This document shows positions 27,549 through 38,811 of a stretch of DNA of 64,000 nucleotides, in pieces. Below the pieces are notes generated by a model that saw nothing but the letters and a program-made list of their open reading frames with translations, ran no database searches and was not told the DNA's origin. The DNA lies in contig CM055097.1 of assembly GCA_029204225.1 (NCBI GenBank), positions 74,422,661 to 74,486,660 of the forward strand. The letters run 5' to 3'. The first letter of the stretch is position 1; each line of letters opens with the position of its first letter. This DNA is from Diphasiastrum complanatum. Lineage: Eukaryota; Streptophyta; Lycopodiopsida; Lycopodiales; Lycopodiaceae. Position numbers and translations under genes: made by a program.

Positions 27549-29160
27549 TTGTTAAAGATGTTCAAATCTAGTCTTTTGATAGTCACAAATTACATTTGTA
27601 GAATCATATCACAGGTTTTTATTCACATGGCATCAATAGGTGGCATCCTATTGAAGGAAAGAAAGTATCCTAAGTGCAACCTTTGTGGCAAGGAAGGAAG
27701 GATATTTTTCCTCAAGATGCTACAAAAAGGACGACCAATCCATCCAAGAAGAACCAAAGCAAGGGGGCCGAGGAGAAGGATGGAGCTTCAAGTTTGAAAT
27801 GAAAATACAAGAAGGACAAGTCCAAGGAAAGGTGCTTCCTTTGTGGAAAGGTGAATGAGGCTTGGAGTTTCACAAGGACTTGCAAGATTTGTCTTCAAGA
27901 GTCCATCACAACACATGTCAAATATTTTGAAATTTTTCATTTGGAAGTGCATTGTTTGGTTCAAGATGCAAAGATAGATGTCACTTTCATGAAAGTGACT
28001 TGGATAAATTTTATGTCCTTGGAAAGTATTTTGCTTGGAACTTTGGACAAGTTCAAACTTATTGTTATTATCCAAGAGAAATCAATCAAGAATAAGGAGC
28101 AATCACAAAATGAAAATAGTTTTATTTATGCACTCATGTCAACTTATGAAGAACCATTTTGCTTTTAAGAGATTTTTGTATCTCAAAGTTGGATTAAGGC
28201 AATACTAGTTGAGTGTGATGCCTTAAAAGATAGCAAAATATGTTTTCCTTGTAAGCTTACTTTAGTTATGAAGTCAAGGAAATGGAAATATCTTCATAAT
28301 GTAGGATCTTTTGGTTTCAATAAGATCATGAATGATGTGTTCATTCATAAAGATGAAAATTGTAAGTTTTTAATCTTAAAGGCAAGTTGTAAACTTCTTA
28401 TGAGAATAAGTGAAGCATCCAAAGTGGACACTTATATCCATAAGCAAGTAGTTAGCCTTATTAAGATGGAAATACCTTTTGATTTCAATACTGGAAAAAT
28501 CATGCCAAGTTGTGGTGATTTTTGGACTTATGTTTCTAGCATAAGTAATCTTGATAATCATAGGAAGTGCATATTGAATGGCCATACTTGTTGTGATCAT
28601 TATGAGACATGGAGGTCTCGGATTTCCATAAAAAAGGAACACCATGAAGAGGATCTTAAGGAGTCATCTCAAGGTTCAAATGTGCCAAGGATTGAGGAGG
28701 AGAATCCTTCTCAAGGTTCAAGTGTGCCAAGGATTGAGGAGGAGAGACCTTCTCAAATTGTGATTCCAAAAAGAAACTCAAGAAATATGGTTGAGTCCAT
28801 GTGGCTCACATTTCAAGGGAAAGAGGAGCATATCTCATGTTGTATACATCTCATACTTACTTCTCTTATGTCATTTGATGAATCAATTTGCTTTAGCGAG
28901 ATCATTGCATCTCAAAATTGGAGTAAAGCCATACTAGTTGAGTATGAAGTTTCTTTTGAGAGCATAGATGATGTTCTTAAAAGTTTGAAATTGATTTTAA
29001 ATCAATTAGAAATCAAATGGTTATTTCATCAAATGTATGCTCTTAAGTCATGTAAGAGCAAAAGTGATTTGTTCACTCATAGTTTGAAAATTTGCATTGA
29101 GGTAATTGTAAACTCTTTATGAGAGTAAGTGAATCATCTTCTAAAGACACTTATCTCCAT
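27549..29160 (+). pseudogene. Degenerate copia element C, internal region
   Basis: Lies directly left of an LTR shared with copia B. Recognisable pieces: ERKYPKCNLCGKEGR and RCFLCGKVNEAW (remnants of a zinc knuckle, apparently duplicated), the pre-RT region ALMSTYEEPFCF and SQSWIKAILVE (about 28130-28215), and a 284-codon frame (28268-29122) with two copies of PSQGS(N/S)VPRIEEE and a second SLMSFDESICF, SQNWSKAILVEYE segment. The latter corresponds to LEEPISFEEANKSQYWRKAM of copia B. The catalytic RT core and integrase are missing. This is a rearranged derivative, not a gene. Confidence 0.65.
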
Positions 29161-29175
29161 AATGAAGTATTTATA

Positions 29176-29993
29176 AGCTTGGTAGAGGCCAAAAATCTTG
29201 TATATAGATAAACACACATGTGTGGAGCCTGTTCCCACATGTGAAACTAGTGTACTTCTCGCCTACTTTAGCTTATTCCACACGTATGAGCTGTCCTCTA
29301 CACATGGAATAAGACACCTAACCAAAGGATGTGGCTCATGCAATCAATAGATTGATGCCATGTGTCATATGTCTAGAAAACTAGTTTTTGGCCATTTTAG
29401 CCACTAGAACTTGAATCAAATCATATGTACAACATATATGATTATGGTACATGACAAGAATTTGGACTTCTAGAAGATTTCCAAGTAGATCTCCATATAG
29501 AAGGAAAATGGACCAAAAGTGCTCAAAATAGAAGGTTTTGTCCAAGTGTCAGTTTTGCATGATGAATCATCATATGACAAAGCACCTTCACACACGTGGG
29601 ATCAGAGGGATGATTAGTACTATGAGCTCCCACTTATTGTGTATATAGAGCCACATTTGGCCATAATCAGAGTGAGACACCAATCTTGGTTTTGGAAGCA
29701 ATTTTGAGTGATTCTCTCCATTTGTCTACATTTGTTTTGATTGTTTTGAGTTTCTATCAATGTGTACTTGATTTTCAAGTTGGAGTCCGTACTCAGACAG
29801 TGTTTCACACGTGTGAAACCAGAAAGTACACCTACCTTCAATTAATGATTGTTCTTGTTAGGATTTTGTGTCTAGAATTGATCTAGATTGATCTTAATCT
29901 CAAGTAGATTAATAGATCAAGTAATCTGACAACCAATCCCTCTTGAGGATCAGATTAGGATCCACTCTTGGTCCTTTTTGTACTTTTTGCACA
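29176..29993 (+). repeat. Copia C LTR (same family as copia B)
   Basis: Aligns with 57816-58621: GCTTGGTAGAGGCCA, ATCTTGTATATAG, ACACATGTGTGGAGCC, TTTGGCCA, GTGTATATAGAG, GGAGTCCGTACTC, CACACGTGTGAAACCAG and the end TTGTACTTTTT.CACA. The first few bases of the LTR are missing and there are internal rearrangements, including an inverted segment relative to B around 29260-29480. Confidence 0.85.
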
Positions 29994-30534
29994 GTTACTA
30001 CACTTTTTGCTCTCAAAATACATGGCAAAGAGTGAGGAGAAGAAAGCGTGTCAATGATCTAGACAGGAAGGTGTGGACTTCTGGGAAGGTAAGAAAAAAA
30101 GGCTTCGTAGAAGCAACTTCCCATTTCTTCATCATCCGACAATGTCTGCCTTTGCATGTCCTATGCCCCCGCTCTTGCACCTTCTATTCTTGTACTTTTA
30201 GCTACTTTGTTGTGCATTACTGTGGTGGATCATCACGCTTGCTTTTATAAAATTCTCTGTTGCAGTCATCTACGTGTTGTCAGTAGGTCACCATATTTGT
30301 GCTTGATTGCTTTCACAAAGCAGTCGTGGCGTGTCTCTGTTTGTGGTGAATACTGAAGTCAAACCAGTCGTGCCAAGTTGTTAGATCCCTTCAAACAGCT
30401 TTCTAGTGTATCTTGACCAGTTATTGGATCTGTCCGGTTTATGAAAGTTTTGCTCGTGCTAGTACTACCACCTTGACAATGGCAGCCTCTATGTGAGGTC
30501 TCCTATCATATTGTACCCTTTCACGGGTGTATTT
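29994..30534 (+). other. Unassigned DNA with a possible exon
   Basis: 30031-30088 reads RRRKRVNDLDRKVWTSGK between AAAG and a good donor GGGAAG|GTAAGA. A T-rich region with a CTGTTGCAG acceptor lies at about 30256-30266. No family recognised. Confidence 0.25.
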
Positions 30535-30895
30535 CATTTTATTCTCCATTAATTATTTCAACATTTCCCGTGGAAAGTCTGATGATTTAAAAAATTCTTA
30601 GAGCACCCTTCAAATTTTTGATAATCGAAGTCTCATCTGTTTAACACCTTTCACCATGAAAGTATGTACATGCACTTCAAAACACTATGTGTGTTGGTAA
30701 AAGATAATTTGAATCTGGAGTGGGCCCCTTAGATGCATGCATGGGGAGGAGGGCCATGCATCCTTTTCCCCATACATGCATCCTCCTCCCCAAGCTTTTT
30801 AGTTAGAAAAAGCTCATGCATGGGTGAGGGGAGGAGCATGCATGGTGCACCCATACCCATGCGCAAAAGTGTACATAAGTTTAAATATATATATA
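30535..30895 (-). mobile_element. Non-autonomous Helitron, reverse, 3' end decayed
   Basis: The body is nearly identical to the next copy (30945-31300). Its 5' end (TATATATATATTTAAAC on the minus strand) abuts the CTAG of the next element at 30896. The 3' hairpin and CTAG are lost near 30535. Confidence 0.8.
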
Positions 30896-31284
30896 CTAGT
30901 AAAGAGTGCCCATCGTTGACGGGCAATGGAGGCCGATCTTCATAGAAATGTATTTTTATTTCAACCTTTCCCGTGGAAAGTCTGATGATTTATAAAATCC
31001 TTAGAGCACCCTTCAATTTTTTGATAATCAAAGTCTCATCTGTTTAACACCTTTCACCATGAAAGTATGTACATGCACTTCAAAACACTATGTGTGTTGG
31101 TAAAAGATAATTTGAATCTGGAGTTGGCCCCTTAGATGCATGCATGGGGAGGAGGGCCATGCATCCTTTTCCCCATACATGCATCCTCCTCCCCAAGCTT
31201 TTTAGTTAGAAAAAGCTCATGCATGGGTGAGGGGAGGAGCATGCATGGTGCACCCATACCCATGCGCAAAAGTGTACATAAGTT

Positions 31285-31330
<46 letters not shown>
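30896..31330 (-). mobile_element. Complete non-autonomous Helitron
   Basis: Minus strand: starts TCTATATATA at 31330 with a 40-bp TA array, body with GGGTGCACCATGCATG, AGCTTTTTCTAACT, GGGGAGGAGGATGCATG and TTCATAGAAATG segments. It ends with GCCCGTC-AAC-GATGGGC hairpin, ACTCTTTA and CTAG at 30896. 435 bp, no coding capacity. Helitrons start with TC, end CTRR and have a subterminal 3' hairpin, all seen here. Any helicase-Rep source element is outside this window. Confidence 0.87.
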
Positions 31331-31333
<3 letters not shown>

Positions 31334-31480
31334 TAGTAAAGAGTGCCCGTCGTTGACGGGCAATGGTAGGAGGAAAGCTGATGGTCGTTGACGGGGGGCC
31401 GATTTAGGAGGAAAGTCGATGGTCGTTGACAGGTGGCCAATTTAGGAGGAAAGCCGATGGTCGTTGACAGGTGGCCGATG
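31331..31480 (-). mobile_element. Helitron 3' end with three 38-bp subrepeats
   Basis: CTAG at 31331 with a perfect GCCCGTC-AAC-GACGGGC hairpin. Internally, three tandem units contain TTAGGAGGAAAG, CGATGGTCGTTGAC and AGGTGGCC. The TC 5' end of the neighbouring copy follows directly. Confidence 0.8.
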
Positions 31481-31741
31481 TATGTGTGTGTATGTACATG
31501 AGTGCATGTGTTTATGTATGTGTGTATTCGTGAGAGTGCGTATATCTCTGCATGCATGTGGGTAGTCTAGCATAATGTGCCCGCCGATGGCGGGCAGCTG
31601 ATGATGATGATGATGATGATGATGATGTGTGTGTGTGTGTGTGTATGGATATGTGTGTATGAGTGTGTGTGTGTATCTGTGTGTGTGGATTTGTGTGTAT
31701 GATTTGTGCTTGATGGTGTGTGTGTGATTTATGTGGTGGAT

Positions 31742-31777
<36 letters not shown>

Positions 31778-31805
31778 AAATGTGCGTGTGTGTATATGTG
31801 TGTGT
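31481..31805. repeat. GT-rich microsatellites, (GAT)n and a hairpin end
   Basis: GT/ATGT arrays with (GATGAT)n at 31600-31627. At 31567-31595 CTAGCATAATGTGCCCGCC pairs as GCCCGCC-GAT-GGCGGGC, probably another reverse Helitron end, although the base after CTAG is not the expected T on the minus strand. Confidence 0.75.
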
Positions 31806-32575
31806 GATTTATGTGGCTGATGGGACAAATTGATCAAGCAAACTTGTGCAGCAAGGAGAATAAAAAACTACAGAGCTGAAAAAAAGAAGAAGGAAGAACC
31901 CTAGAGGTAAGAACAAAGGAAAACTTCGTGTCAAATTTCCATTTCAATTTGAATAAATAAAAAAAATGTCTAGTTTTAGATATTCAACTTCTACTATTTC
32001 CCACAGTCGTTGCAAGGATGAGATTGGCAAATATGTTCCTTCATAGAGCATGGATGCTCGACGGATGATTTATGGGTAAAACTTTGGTAATTCAAAATAA
32101 ATAAGAAAGTCATATAATAAATCTTAGTGAGGGTCTGCTTATTGATGATGTTTTTTTAGGTGGACTGACTAGAGAAGGGGGCAACATATGGGGTGGGCAG
32201 AGTGCGGGTTTACTCCCTAATGGTTAGGAGCAAGTTGTTTGGGCAAGAGGCCGATGGTTTAAGTGCTCGGGGGAGATGGGTGGGTGAATTTTGCCATGTG
32301 ACAAAAAAAGGACGAGGGCGTATTAGAAAAAGATATGCTCCCGTCCTTAAAAATCTTAGTTTTTTTTTTTTGGGGGGGGGGGGAGGGGGGAGGGGTCTTT
32401 CTTGATGGGGACTTTTAAAAAAAGAAAAAAAAAACTCAATTATGGGGAGCCAAAAAGCCCCTTCACTTTTTTTTGTTTTATGGGGAGTGGGGGTTCACAT
32501 TTTTAAGGGGGTTTACGTTCATATTTTTTTTATGAGGGGTTGACATTTTAAGGGGGAGGTGTTTTGCATTTTAAA
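31806..32575. other. No clear gene; homopolymer-rich DNA
   Basis: G-rich and T-rich runs near 32360-32400. The frame 32193-32405 has no recognisable features. Confidence 0.5.
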
Positions 32576-32578
32576 AAA

Positions 32579-32800
32579 ATGTGTGTGTGTGTGTGTGTGT
32601 GTGTGGGGCTCTGTACTTCATACAATATACCTCATCCACAAAAAAAATTTATATGGAGATGTGTGTGTGCACACACACACACACACGCATTCGATGTGTC
32701 GGGGGAAGCTCTCACACACACGCACAACGAACACGCGCGCGCACACACACACACACACAACATGTGTGTGTGTGTGTGTGCGTGCGTGCGTGCGCATGTG
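32579..32800. repeat. GT/CA compound microsatellites
   Basis: GT at 32581-32604, ACAC 32668-32685, CACA/CGCG 32713-32760, then GTGT/GCGT. Overlapping Cys-Val frames are artefacts. Confidence 0.92.
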
Positions 32801-33200
32801 TGTTCCAAATCCCCATCTCCCCCCTATATTTCTCTTTTTATTGTTTCTTTTGCTCCCCTCTCCCCATCCCCCTCCTTTTTTTTCAACTGCGTATTTTTTG
32901 GCCCATGGATAAAAGCTTGTGGGTAAGGATTAAAATTCAAATATCTTTCTCTAAATCAAAGTATTTGAAGTTAAGGTTTTATTTTCTTCACACACTTCAA
33001 TGTGCTTTAAACTTTAGTCAATAATCTTTATTACATGACTTTCTTATTTATTTTGAATTACCAAAGTTTTATTCATAAATCATGAACATAAATTTTTTTC
33101 TAACTACCTAAAACTGCTTCTTCTTTTTTTAATTCTTCAAATCTCTATCTTGGCCCACCATTTTCATGAATGTTTAACCACAAGCCCAAACTCACTATCT
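32801..33200. other. No gene seen
   Basis: T-rich DNA. A segment near 33040-33080 is the reverse complement of one near 32040-32110 (AATAAATAAGAAAGTCAT words), so the two flank the GT/CA region as an inverted pair. Confidence 0.4.
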
Positions 33201-33400
33201 TTAACTCCAAAGGATCGAATTTTTCCAAAGGATTGAAGGACCTTTGTGTCAAGTCGAATTTTTCAAAAGACTCAAATTTTTCGAAAGACTCGATTTTATT
33301 TTCCCGAAAACTAGAATTTTTTTGAAGGCTCAAATTTTTTCAAGGACGTTAATTTTTTCAAATACTCGAATTTTTCCAAACACTCAAATGTTTGATATTT
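33200..33400. repeat. TCGAATTTTTC-type degenerate repeat
   Basis: About ten units of the pattern ACTCGAATTTTTCC / AAGACTC, as at 26460-26815 and 46435-46730. Confidence 0.8.
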
Positions 33401-33419
33401 GAGATGCGAGATGTGCAAG

Positions 33420-33495
33420 ATCGGCCATCATTCAAATCATCGGCCGCCACCTAGATCGGCCTCCATTGCCTGTCAACGACGGGCACTCTTTACTA

Positions 33496-33496
<1 letters not shown>
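33420..33496 (+). mobile_element. Helitron 3' terminus
   Basis: CATCGGCCGCCACCTAGATC subterminal sequence, CCATTGCCTGTC-AAC-GACGGGC hairpin, ACTCTTTA and CTAG at 33493-33496. Confidence 0.82.
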
Positions 33497-33539
<43 letters not shown>

Positions 33540-33905
33540 ATCTATATATATATTTAAACTTATGTACACTTTTGGGCATGTGTATGGGTGCACCCATACA
33601 TCCTCCTCCCCTCACCCATGCATGAGTTTTTTCTAACTAAAAAACTTGGGGAGGAGGATGCATGTATGGGGAAAATGATGCATGGCCCTCCTCCTCATGC
33701 ATTCATCTACGGGGCCCACTCCAAATTCAAATTACCTTTTACCCACACACATAGTGTTTTGAAGTGCAGGTGCATACTTTCATGGTGAAAGGTGTTAAAC
33801 AAAAGGAACTTTCATTATCAAAAATTTGAAGGGTGCTCTAAGAATTTTTTAAATTATCAGACCACGTGAAAGGCTGAAAAAAGAATGCATTTCTATGAAG
33901 GAAAA
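33497..33905 (+). mobile_element. Helitron, head-to-tail, 3' end lost
   Basis: TA-rich 5' end directly after CTAG, then ATTTAAACTTATGTACA, the GGGGAGGAGGATGCATG body and the TTATCAAAAATTTGAAGGGTG to TTTCTATGAAG segment. The terminal hairpin is absent. Confidence 0.8.
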
Positions 33906-33969
33906 ATCGAATGTGAAGGGCTAAGAAGGCTTCAAAACGTAGGCTTGGTGGGCCCCTATCACAAACTCA

Positions 33970-33971
<2 letters not shown>

Positions 33972-34027
<56 letters not shown>
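33972..34027. repeat. (CT)n microsatellite
   Basis: About 56 bp of pure CT. Confidence 0.95.
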
Positions 34028-34030
<3 letters not shown>

Positions 34031-34355
34031 GTTGCACTCAAGCCTGCATGGCAGACATACGTGGTGCGTAGCATAGTTGGCTTGCCACACAAGCCTATGT
34101 CAAGCCTATGTGACAGACTGCAACATGCCTGTATGGCAGACATCAAGCCTATGTGATGCCTATATGACCTGCCACACAAGCCTATGATAGACCTACGTGA
34201 CTTGTCCTATGGCAAGTCCCAAGCCTGCGTGGTTTGTCTCATGGCATGCCTACGTGGCTTGGCACGTGGCTACTTGTGAGCCCTAGCTCTCTCTAGGTCC
34301 ATGCAAGCCTACATGGCAGGGCTTGGTTGGCTTGCCACACAAGCCTATGGCAAGC
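34028..34355 (+). repeat. Degenerate AAGCCTATG/TGGCTTG minisatellite
   Basis: Many copies of AAGCCTATG, GGCTTGCCACAC, CATGGCAGACAT and CCTACGTGGCTTG with irregular spacing. A 31-bp match joins 34077-34107 to 34327-34357. Confidence 0.75.
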
Positions 34356-34381
34356 CTATCACGATGGGCACTTTTTACTAG
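34356..34381 (+). mobile_element. Helitron 3' end remnant
   Basis: CTATCACGATGGGCACTTTT and TACTAG keep only half of the hairpin and the terminal CTAG (34378-34381). Confidence 0.65.
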
Positions 34382-34562
34382 TCTATATATATATTTAAAC
34401 TTATGTACAGTTTTGCGCATGTGTATGGGTGCACCCATGCATCCTCCTCCCCTCACCCATGCATACACAGTATTTTTACTAAAAATGATGGGGAGGGGGG
34501 TGCATGTATGGGTAAGAGCATGCATGGCCCTCCTCCCCATGCATGCATGCATATTTAAACCA
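34382..34562 (+). mobile_element. Helitron 5' half
   Basis: TCTATATATATATTTAAAC follows CTAG exactly. The body runs to CATGCATGCATGCATATTT and then stops at host-like sequence (the STIG1-like fragment). Confidence 0.75.
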
Positions 34563-34717
34563 TAGTTGCACGAACTTCCACATCCACCGCAGTGGTTCTT
34601 GCAGATGTAGGTGTCCTGGCAGAAAGTATTCCAGCAACATGTTGTTCCACCTCCGGGATTCTTCGAAGGATCAAGAAAAACACTGGCATTCTTGATGCAC
34701 CACACATAATGCCACAT
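34563..34717 (-). pseudogene. STIG1-like cysteine-rich fragment
   Basis: The minus strand reads NPGGGTTCCWN, then TFCQDTYICKNHCGGCGSSC and NYGL. The pattern CCxxxxC, then (K/N)HCGxCGxxC resembles STIG1-type cysteine-rich secreted plant proteins (stigma-specific protein family), which continue with more CxxG repeats. Here the frame is cut by the Helitron sequence at 34562. No signal peptide or complete cysteine set is present, so it is a fragment. Confidence 0.45.
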
Positions 34718-34836
34718 AATGCCACTTGTTTTTTGCGATGTAATTTACCTTCACAAAATTTGAATGTGCTGCCAACTCCAACGTGTTTCTAGCAATGGCA
34801 TAGTCTACTCTTTCTATGAAAGCTGATAGGTAGAGT

Positions 34837-35254
34837 ATGAGAAAGCTGCTATGGAATACATTGTCGAAAGATCAAGAACAAAATTCTTTGCATGTTGGAA
34901 ATGCTTCAGAAATGGGGTATTGTTTGTCCCTCGTACGCTCTTCTTTTCTACTCCTTGCTTCACGTTTTGGAAGAGGGTTTGGTCACTATACTTGGCCTAG
35001 GCAGTCTTCTCAGTTCTATTCAAAAAGTTCTTTTGGATGTGCAAAATGGAATACAAAGCAAAAGCTTGCTCAAGCCAGCATGTTCCGAGTTGGAATGGAG
35101 GCAATTCGTTGGCAGCTAAATGCTAGAGCTTGTAACCCTAAATTCTTTTCTCCTCCTCCTTCACAGTCTGCAAGTTTTGATCAGTTATCTTATGAGGATA
35201 AGTGCCATGTTGCTCTTGCCCAAGCTCTATAGAGCCAAGCTAGAAATGGCCTCG

Positions 35255-35255
<1 letters not shown>
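34837..35255 (+). other. Unrecognised open frame, 131 codons
   Basis: Open from an ATG at 34837 to a stop at 35230. Ordinary composition with GHYTWPRQSSQFY, CAKWNTKQKLAQASMF and Pro/Ser-rich NPKFFSPPPSQSASF. Overlapping frames are also open. No family recognised. It lies between a STIG1-like fragment and a MOSC exon, so it may be another gene fragment. Confidence 0.3.
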
Positions 35256-36086
<831 letters not shown>

Positions 36087-36179
36087 CAATAGGTTGATAT
36101 TCTTCAGGATTTTGAAGTTTACTTCACATTTCTTGCCAATCACAGTTGTATTCTTCCATTGTTTTTTTTGTTGTGATTT

Positions 36180-36560
36180 ATGCTTTTGAGCAGTAATGGT
36201 AATGGCCTCTTTCTGCTAGATCTACAATTCATGCACTGTTGAAGAGTATTGTTCTCTTTCTACTAAATTGCATTTTTCTGTAATTCATGCACTTTTGAAT
36301 AATATTGCCCTTGTTAGGCCAATTCTCTTGTTTGTGCAATTCATGCACTTTTGAGTTGTAATTCCCTCTTCATGTTGAATATCGATTTTTGCAATTCGTG
36401 CACTTTGAGTAGCAATCCCCTCTTTACGCCAAATCTCTTTTTGTGAAATTCATGCACTTTTGAGTAGTAATGCCTCTTACTGCCAAGCCACTAAATTTTG
36501 TAGTTACTGCACTTTTGAGTAGTAATGGTCTCTTAATGCCAAATCTCTAAATTGATGAAC
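36180..36560 (+). repeat. Minisatellite, about 55-60-bp unit
   Basis: Seven loosely spaced units of the type TGCAATTCATGCACTTTTGAGTAGTAAT...CTCTT.CTGCCAAATCT. Confidence 0.8.
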
Positions 36561-36584
36561 ATTCTGTAGTAGAAGAAAGGAGCT

Positions 36585-37275
36585 GATTTTACTTGTTTCA
36601 ATAGCAGCTTAGTGATATTTATGAACAATTGAATCCAATTTTGTTTAAATCCTCTAATGATGCAGGACTTCGATGGGATAGGCAGTGGATGGTAGTAAGA
36701 GAAAATGGAAGGCCTCTCACTCAAAGGACAACACCCAAGGTGTGTCAGATTGAGGTCTTTGCCGGAAGAGGTACTCTATGGGAAAGTCCGGAAACCTCCT
36801 CATGTTGTGATGAGTGAGTAAAAGTTGATGCACTATACTTTGGCATTAAATTTGCAATATATGCAATTCTGTTTGCACACGCTTCACAATGGTGACCATA
36901 TGACTGACTATTCAGTAGCCTACATGGCCTATTACTGTCCGTATTGCATTATTGGAATAGTCAAAACAACACAAAATCACAAAAATAATTTTTTTTTCTC
37001 TTTCTGTATAATTTAGTCTAGTAAACCCTCATTTGACTTAGCAAGAGATTTGGATTTCTTGGATATGAAAGGAGCTGATTTTACTTGTTCAATAGCAGCT
37101 TAGTGATATTTATGAACGATTGAATCCAATTCTGTTTAAATCCTCTAATGATGCAAAACTCTGATGAGATAGGCAGTGGATGGTAGTAAGAGAAAATTGA
37201 AGGCCTTCAGCACCCAAGATGTGTCAAATTGAGGTATCTTTTCCGGAAGAGGTACTCTATGGAAAAGTCCAAAAA
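36585..37275 (+). pseudogene. MOSC-domain protein exon, duplicated
   Basis: Exon 36666-36739 follows a clear acceptor (TGATGCAG) and ends at AAG|GTGTGT. It reads (G)LRWDRQWMVVRENGRPLTQR, then TTPK. This matches the N-terminal beta-barrel of plant MOSC/mARC-type molybdenum-cofactor sulfurase-like proteins (GLRWDRQWMVV, LTQR). About 470 bp downstream (37070-37275) the exon and its flanks recur with the acceptor mutated (CAAA), frame damage and deletions. Neither copy is accompanied by the next expected exons, so this is a gene fragment. Confidence 0.6.
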
Positions 37276-38070
37276 CTTCCTTGACATAGGTTATGCATAA
37301 TGCTTGTCATTAGCTAACATGTATTATAGTTATGATCATGTCGTGCCTCTTGAATGTTACAAACCAAAACAAAGTCATAACAAAGCCTAGGGTATGAATA
37401 CCATACCAGTTTTATCACACTTTTTGATGGTAATCAGTCTTTTTTCATTGTCAATCATGGCCCTGTTGTGTGTCAAAAACGTTCAAAAAACTATAGGCTT
37501 TTAAAAAGTGCATTTTATTAGGTGCATTAGGTTGTAATTTGTTGAAGTATGTACAAAACATATTGTAAAAGGTCGCATATAGTATGGAAAATGCAAAAAC
37601 GTGGGTTTCAGGTGTGACTTATAGTCCAATATCAATGCAAGACCAGTTTGAGCATACTATTGATGGTAGTAGAGGCCGTCAGTTTTTAGCTGTCAATGGT
37701 GGCCCTGTTTTGTGGCAAAAACTTTCATACAACAAAATGCTTTCAGAAAAATCATATTATCAAGTGAAGCAGGTCATAAGTTGTTGAAGTATGTCAAAAA
37801 CATATTGTAAAAACTCGCAGCCAGCATGGAAGATGGAAAAACATGGGCTTCAGATGTGATTTACCTTGTTTTCTACTCACAAGATGCATCAATCCAGTGT
37901 GTATAATGGGCATAATAGATTGCACATAATAGATTATGCCCATCCTACACAATGAGAACAAAACATACTATCAAGTGAAGCAAGTCATAAGTTGATGAAG
38001 TATATCAAAAACATACTGTAAAAACTCGCAGCCAGCATGGAAGATGGTAAAACCTGGGCAAGCATTATAA
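37276..38070 (+). repeat. Irregular tandem repeat, about 215-240-bp unit
   Basis: AAACATATTGTAAAA, CTCGCAGCCAGCATGGAAGA and TGAAGCAGGTCATAAGTTG recur near 37555, 37798 and 38012. The frame 37584-37787 lies inside this repeat and is probably not a gene. Confidence 0.65.
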
Positions 38071-38123
38071 TTTCTTGAAGAATCCACTGTGTCTATTAAA
38101 GACGTTGTTTAATCCTTACGAAC

Positions 38124-38242
38124 CTGAGCTGCAACAAATGCTCTACCCCATTTTGGTCCTTCACCTACAACATGAATATCACCATGCACTTCGAATGAGT
38201 CCTCTTCAACAGCGGTGCCAGCAGCTAGACATGCGCTCAAGC
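38124..38242 (-). other. Possible exon of an unrecognised gene
   Basis: The minus strand between an acceptor-like TTTCTGCAG and GCTCAG|GTTCGT reads GLSACLAAGTAVEEDSFEVH then GDIHVVGEGPKWGRAFVAAQ: 119 nt, open and protein-like. No family recognised. Other candidate exons in the same direction lie at about 38616-38500 (FDLMKLIDEDLSMKEGGGS core) and 39006-38812, the last beginning MIASTTPSFIAFGFRD, which resembles a Ser-rich organelle-targeting start. Confidence 0.4.
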
Positions 38243-38811
38243 CTGCAGAAATTTGAGCATCAGTGTTGGTTTCAACGATCATTCAACACATGAGAAATTA
38301 TGCATATAGCAATAAGCCTGGACAAAATGCCCAATCCAAACCCCGCCTGATGACCCCGCAGTAGCTATTTTGCCCTCCTAATCCAATCAATTAACCAATG
38401 TGTAGGATTCTACTCTGAATCTCACATTCAGATATGATCTGGTGCTATTTGTAGTGCTCACAAAATTAATTCTGATGGATTCAAATTGCCTAGATGATGG
38501 ATTCAAGTTGTAGTTCATGCCCTTTTGAGTGGCTCTCCCTCAAAACAGAGCCTCCTCCCTCTTTCATGCTCAGATCTTCATCAATCAGTTTCATCAAGTC
38601 AAAAAGAAATGCGTGTCTTCAATGGCTATTGAATCTTAGAGCAGAGTTACTTCCAGTAGTTGTCCGCATCTCCGTTGTTAGTTCACAACGTTCCAGGCAG
38701 TAGCTCCAAAATTGCCTTCTAATACTTCTCAGAACACGAAGTTTTTTTCAAGGATTAGAGACCCCTGACAAAATGGTCTCTAGACTCACAAACACCCTTA
38801 TGCAAATACAC

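Noticed and set aside
30733-30945. 70-codon plus-strand frame repeated at 31136-31336 and partly elsewhere
   Set aside because: It is the same non-coding Helitron body read in one frame; identical peptides reflect DNA repeat copies, not a gene family.
31442-31837. 131-codon His/Thr-rich minus-strand frame
   Set aside because: Translation of GT, GAT and ATGT arrays and of a Helitron end.
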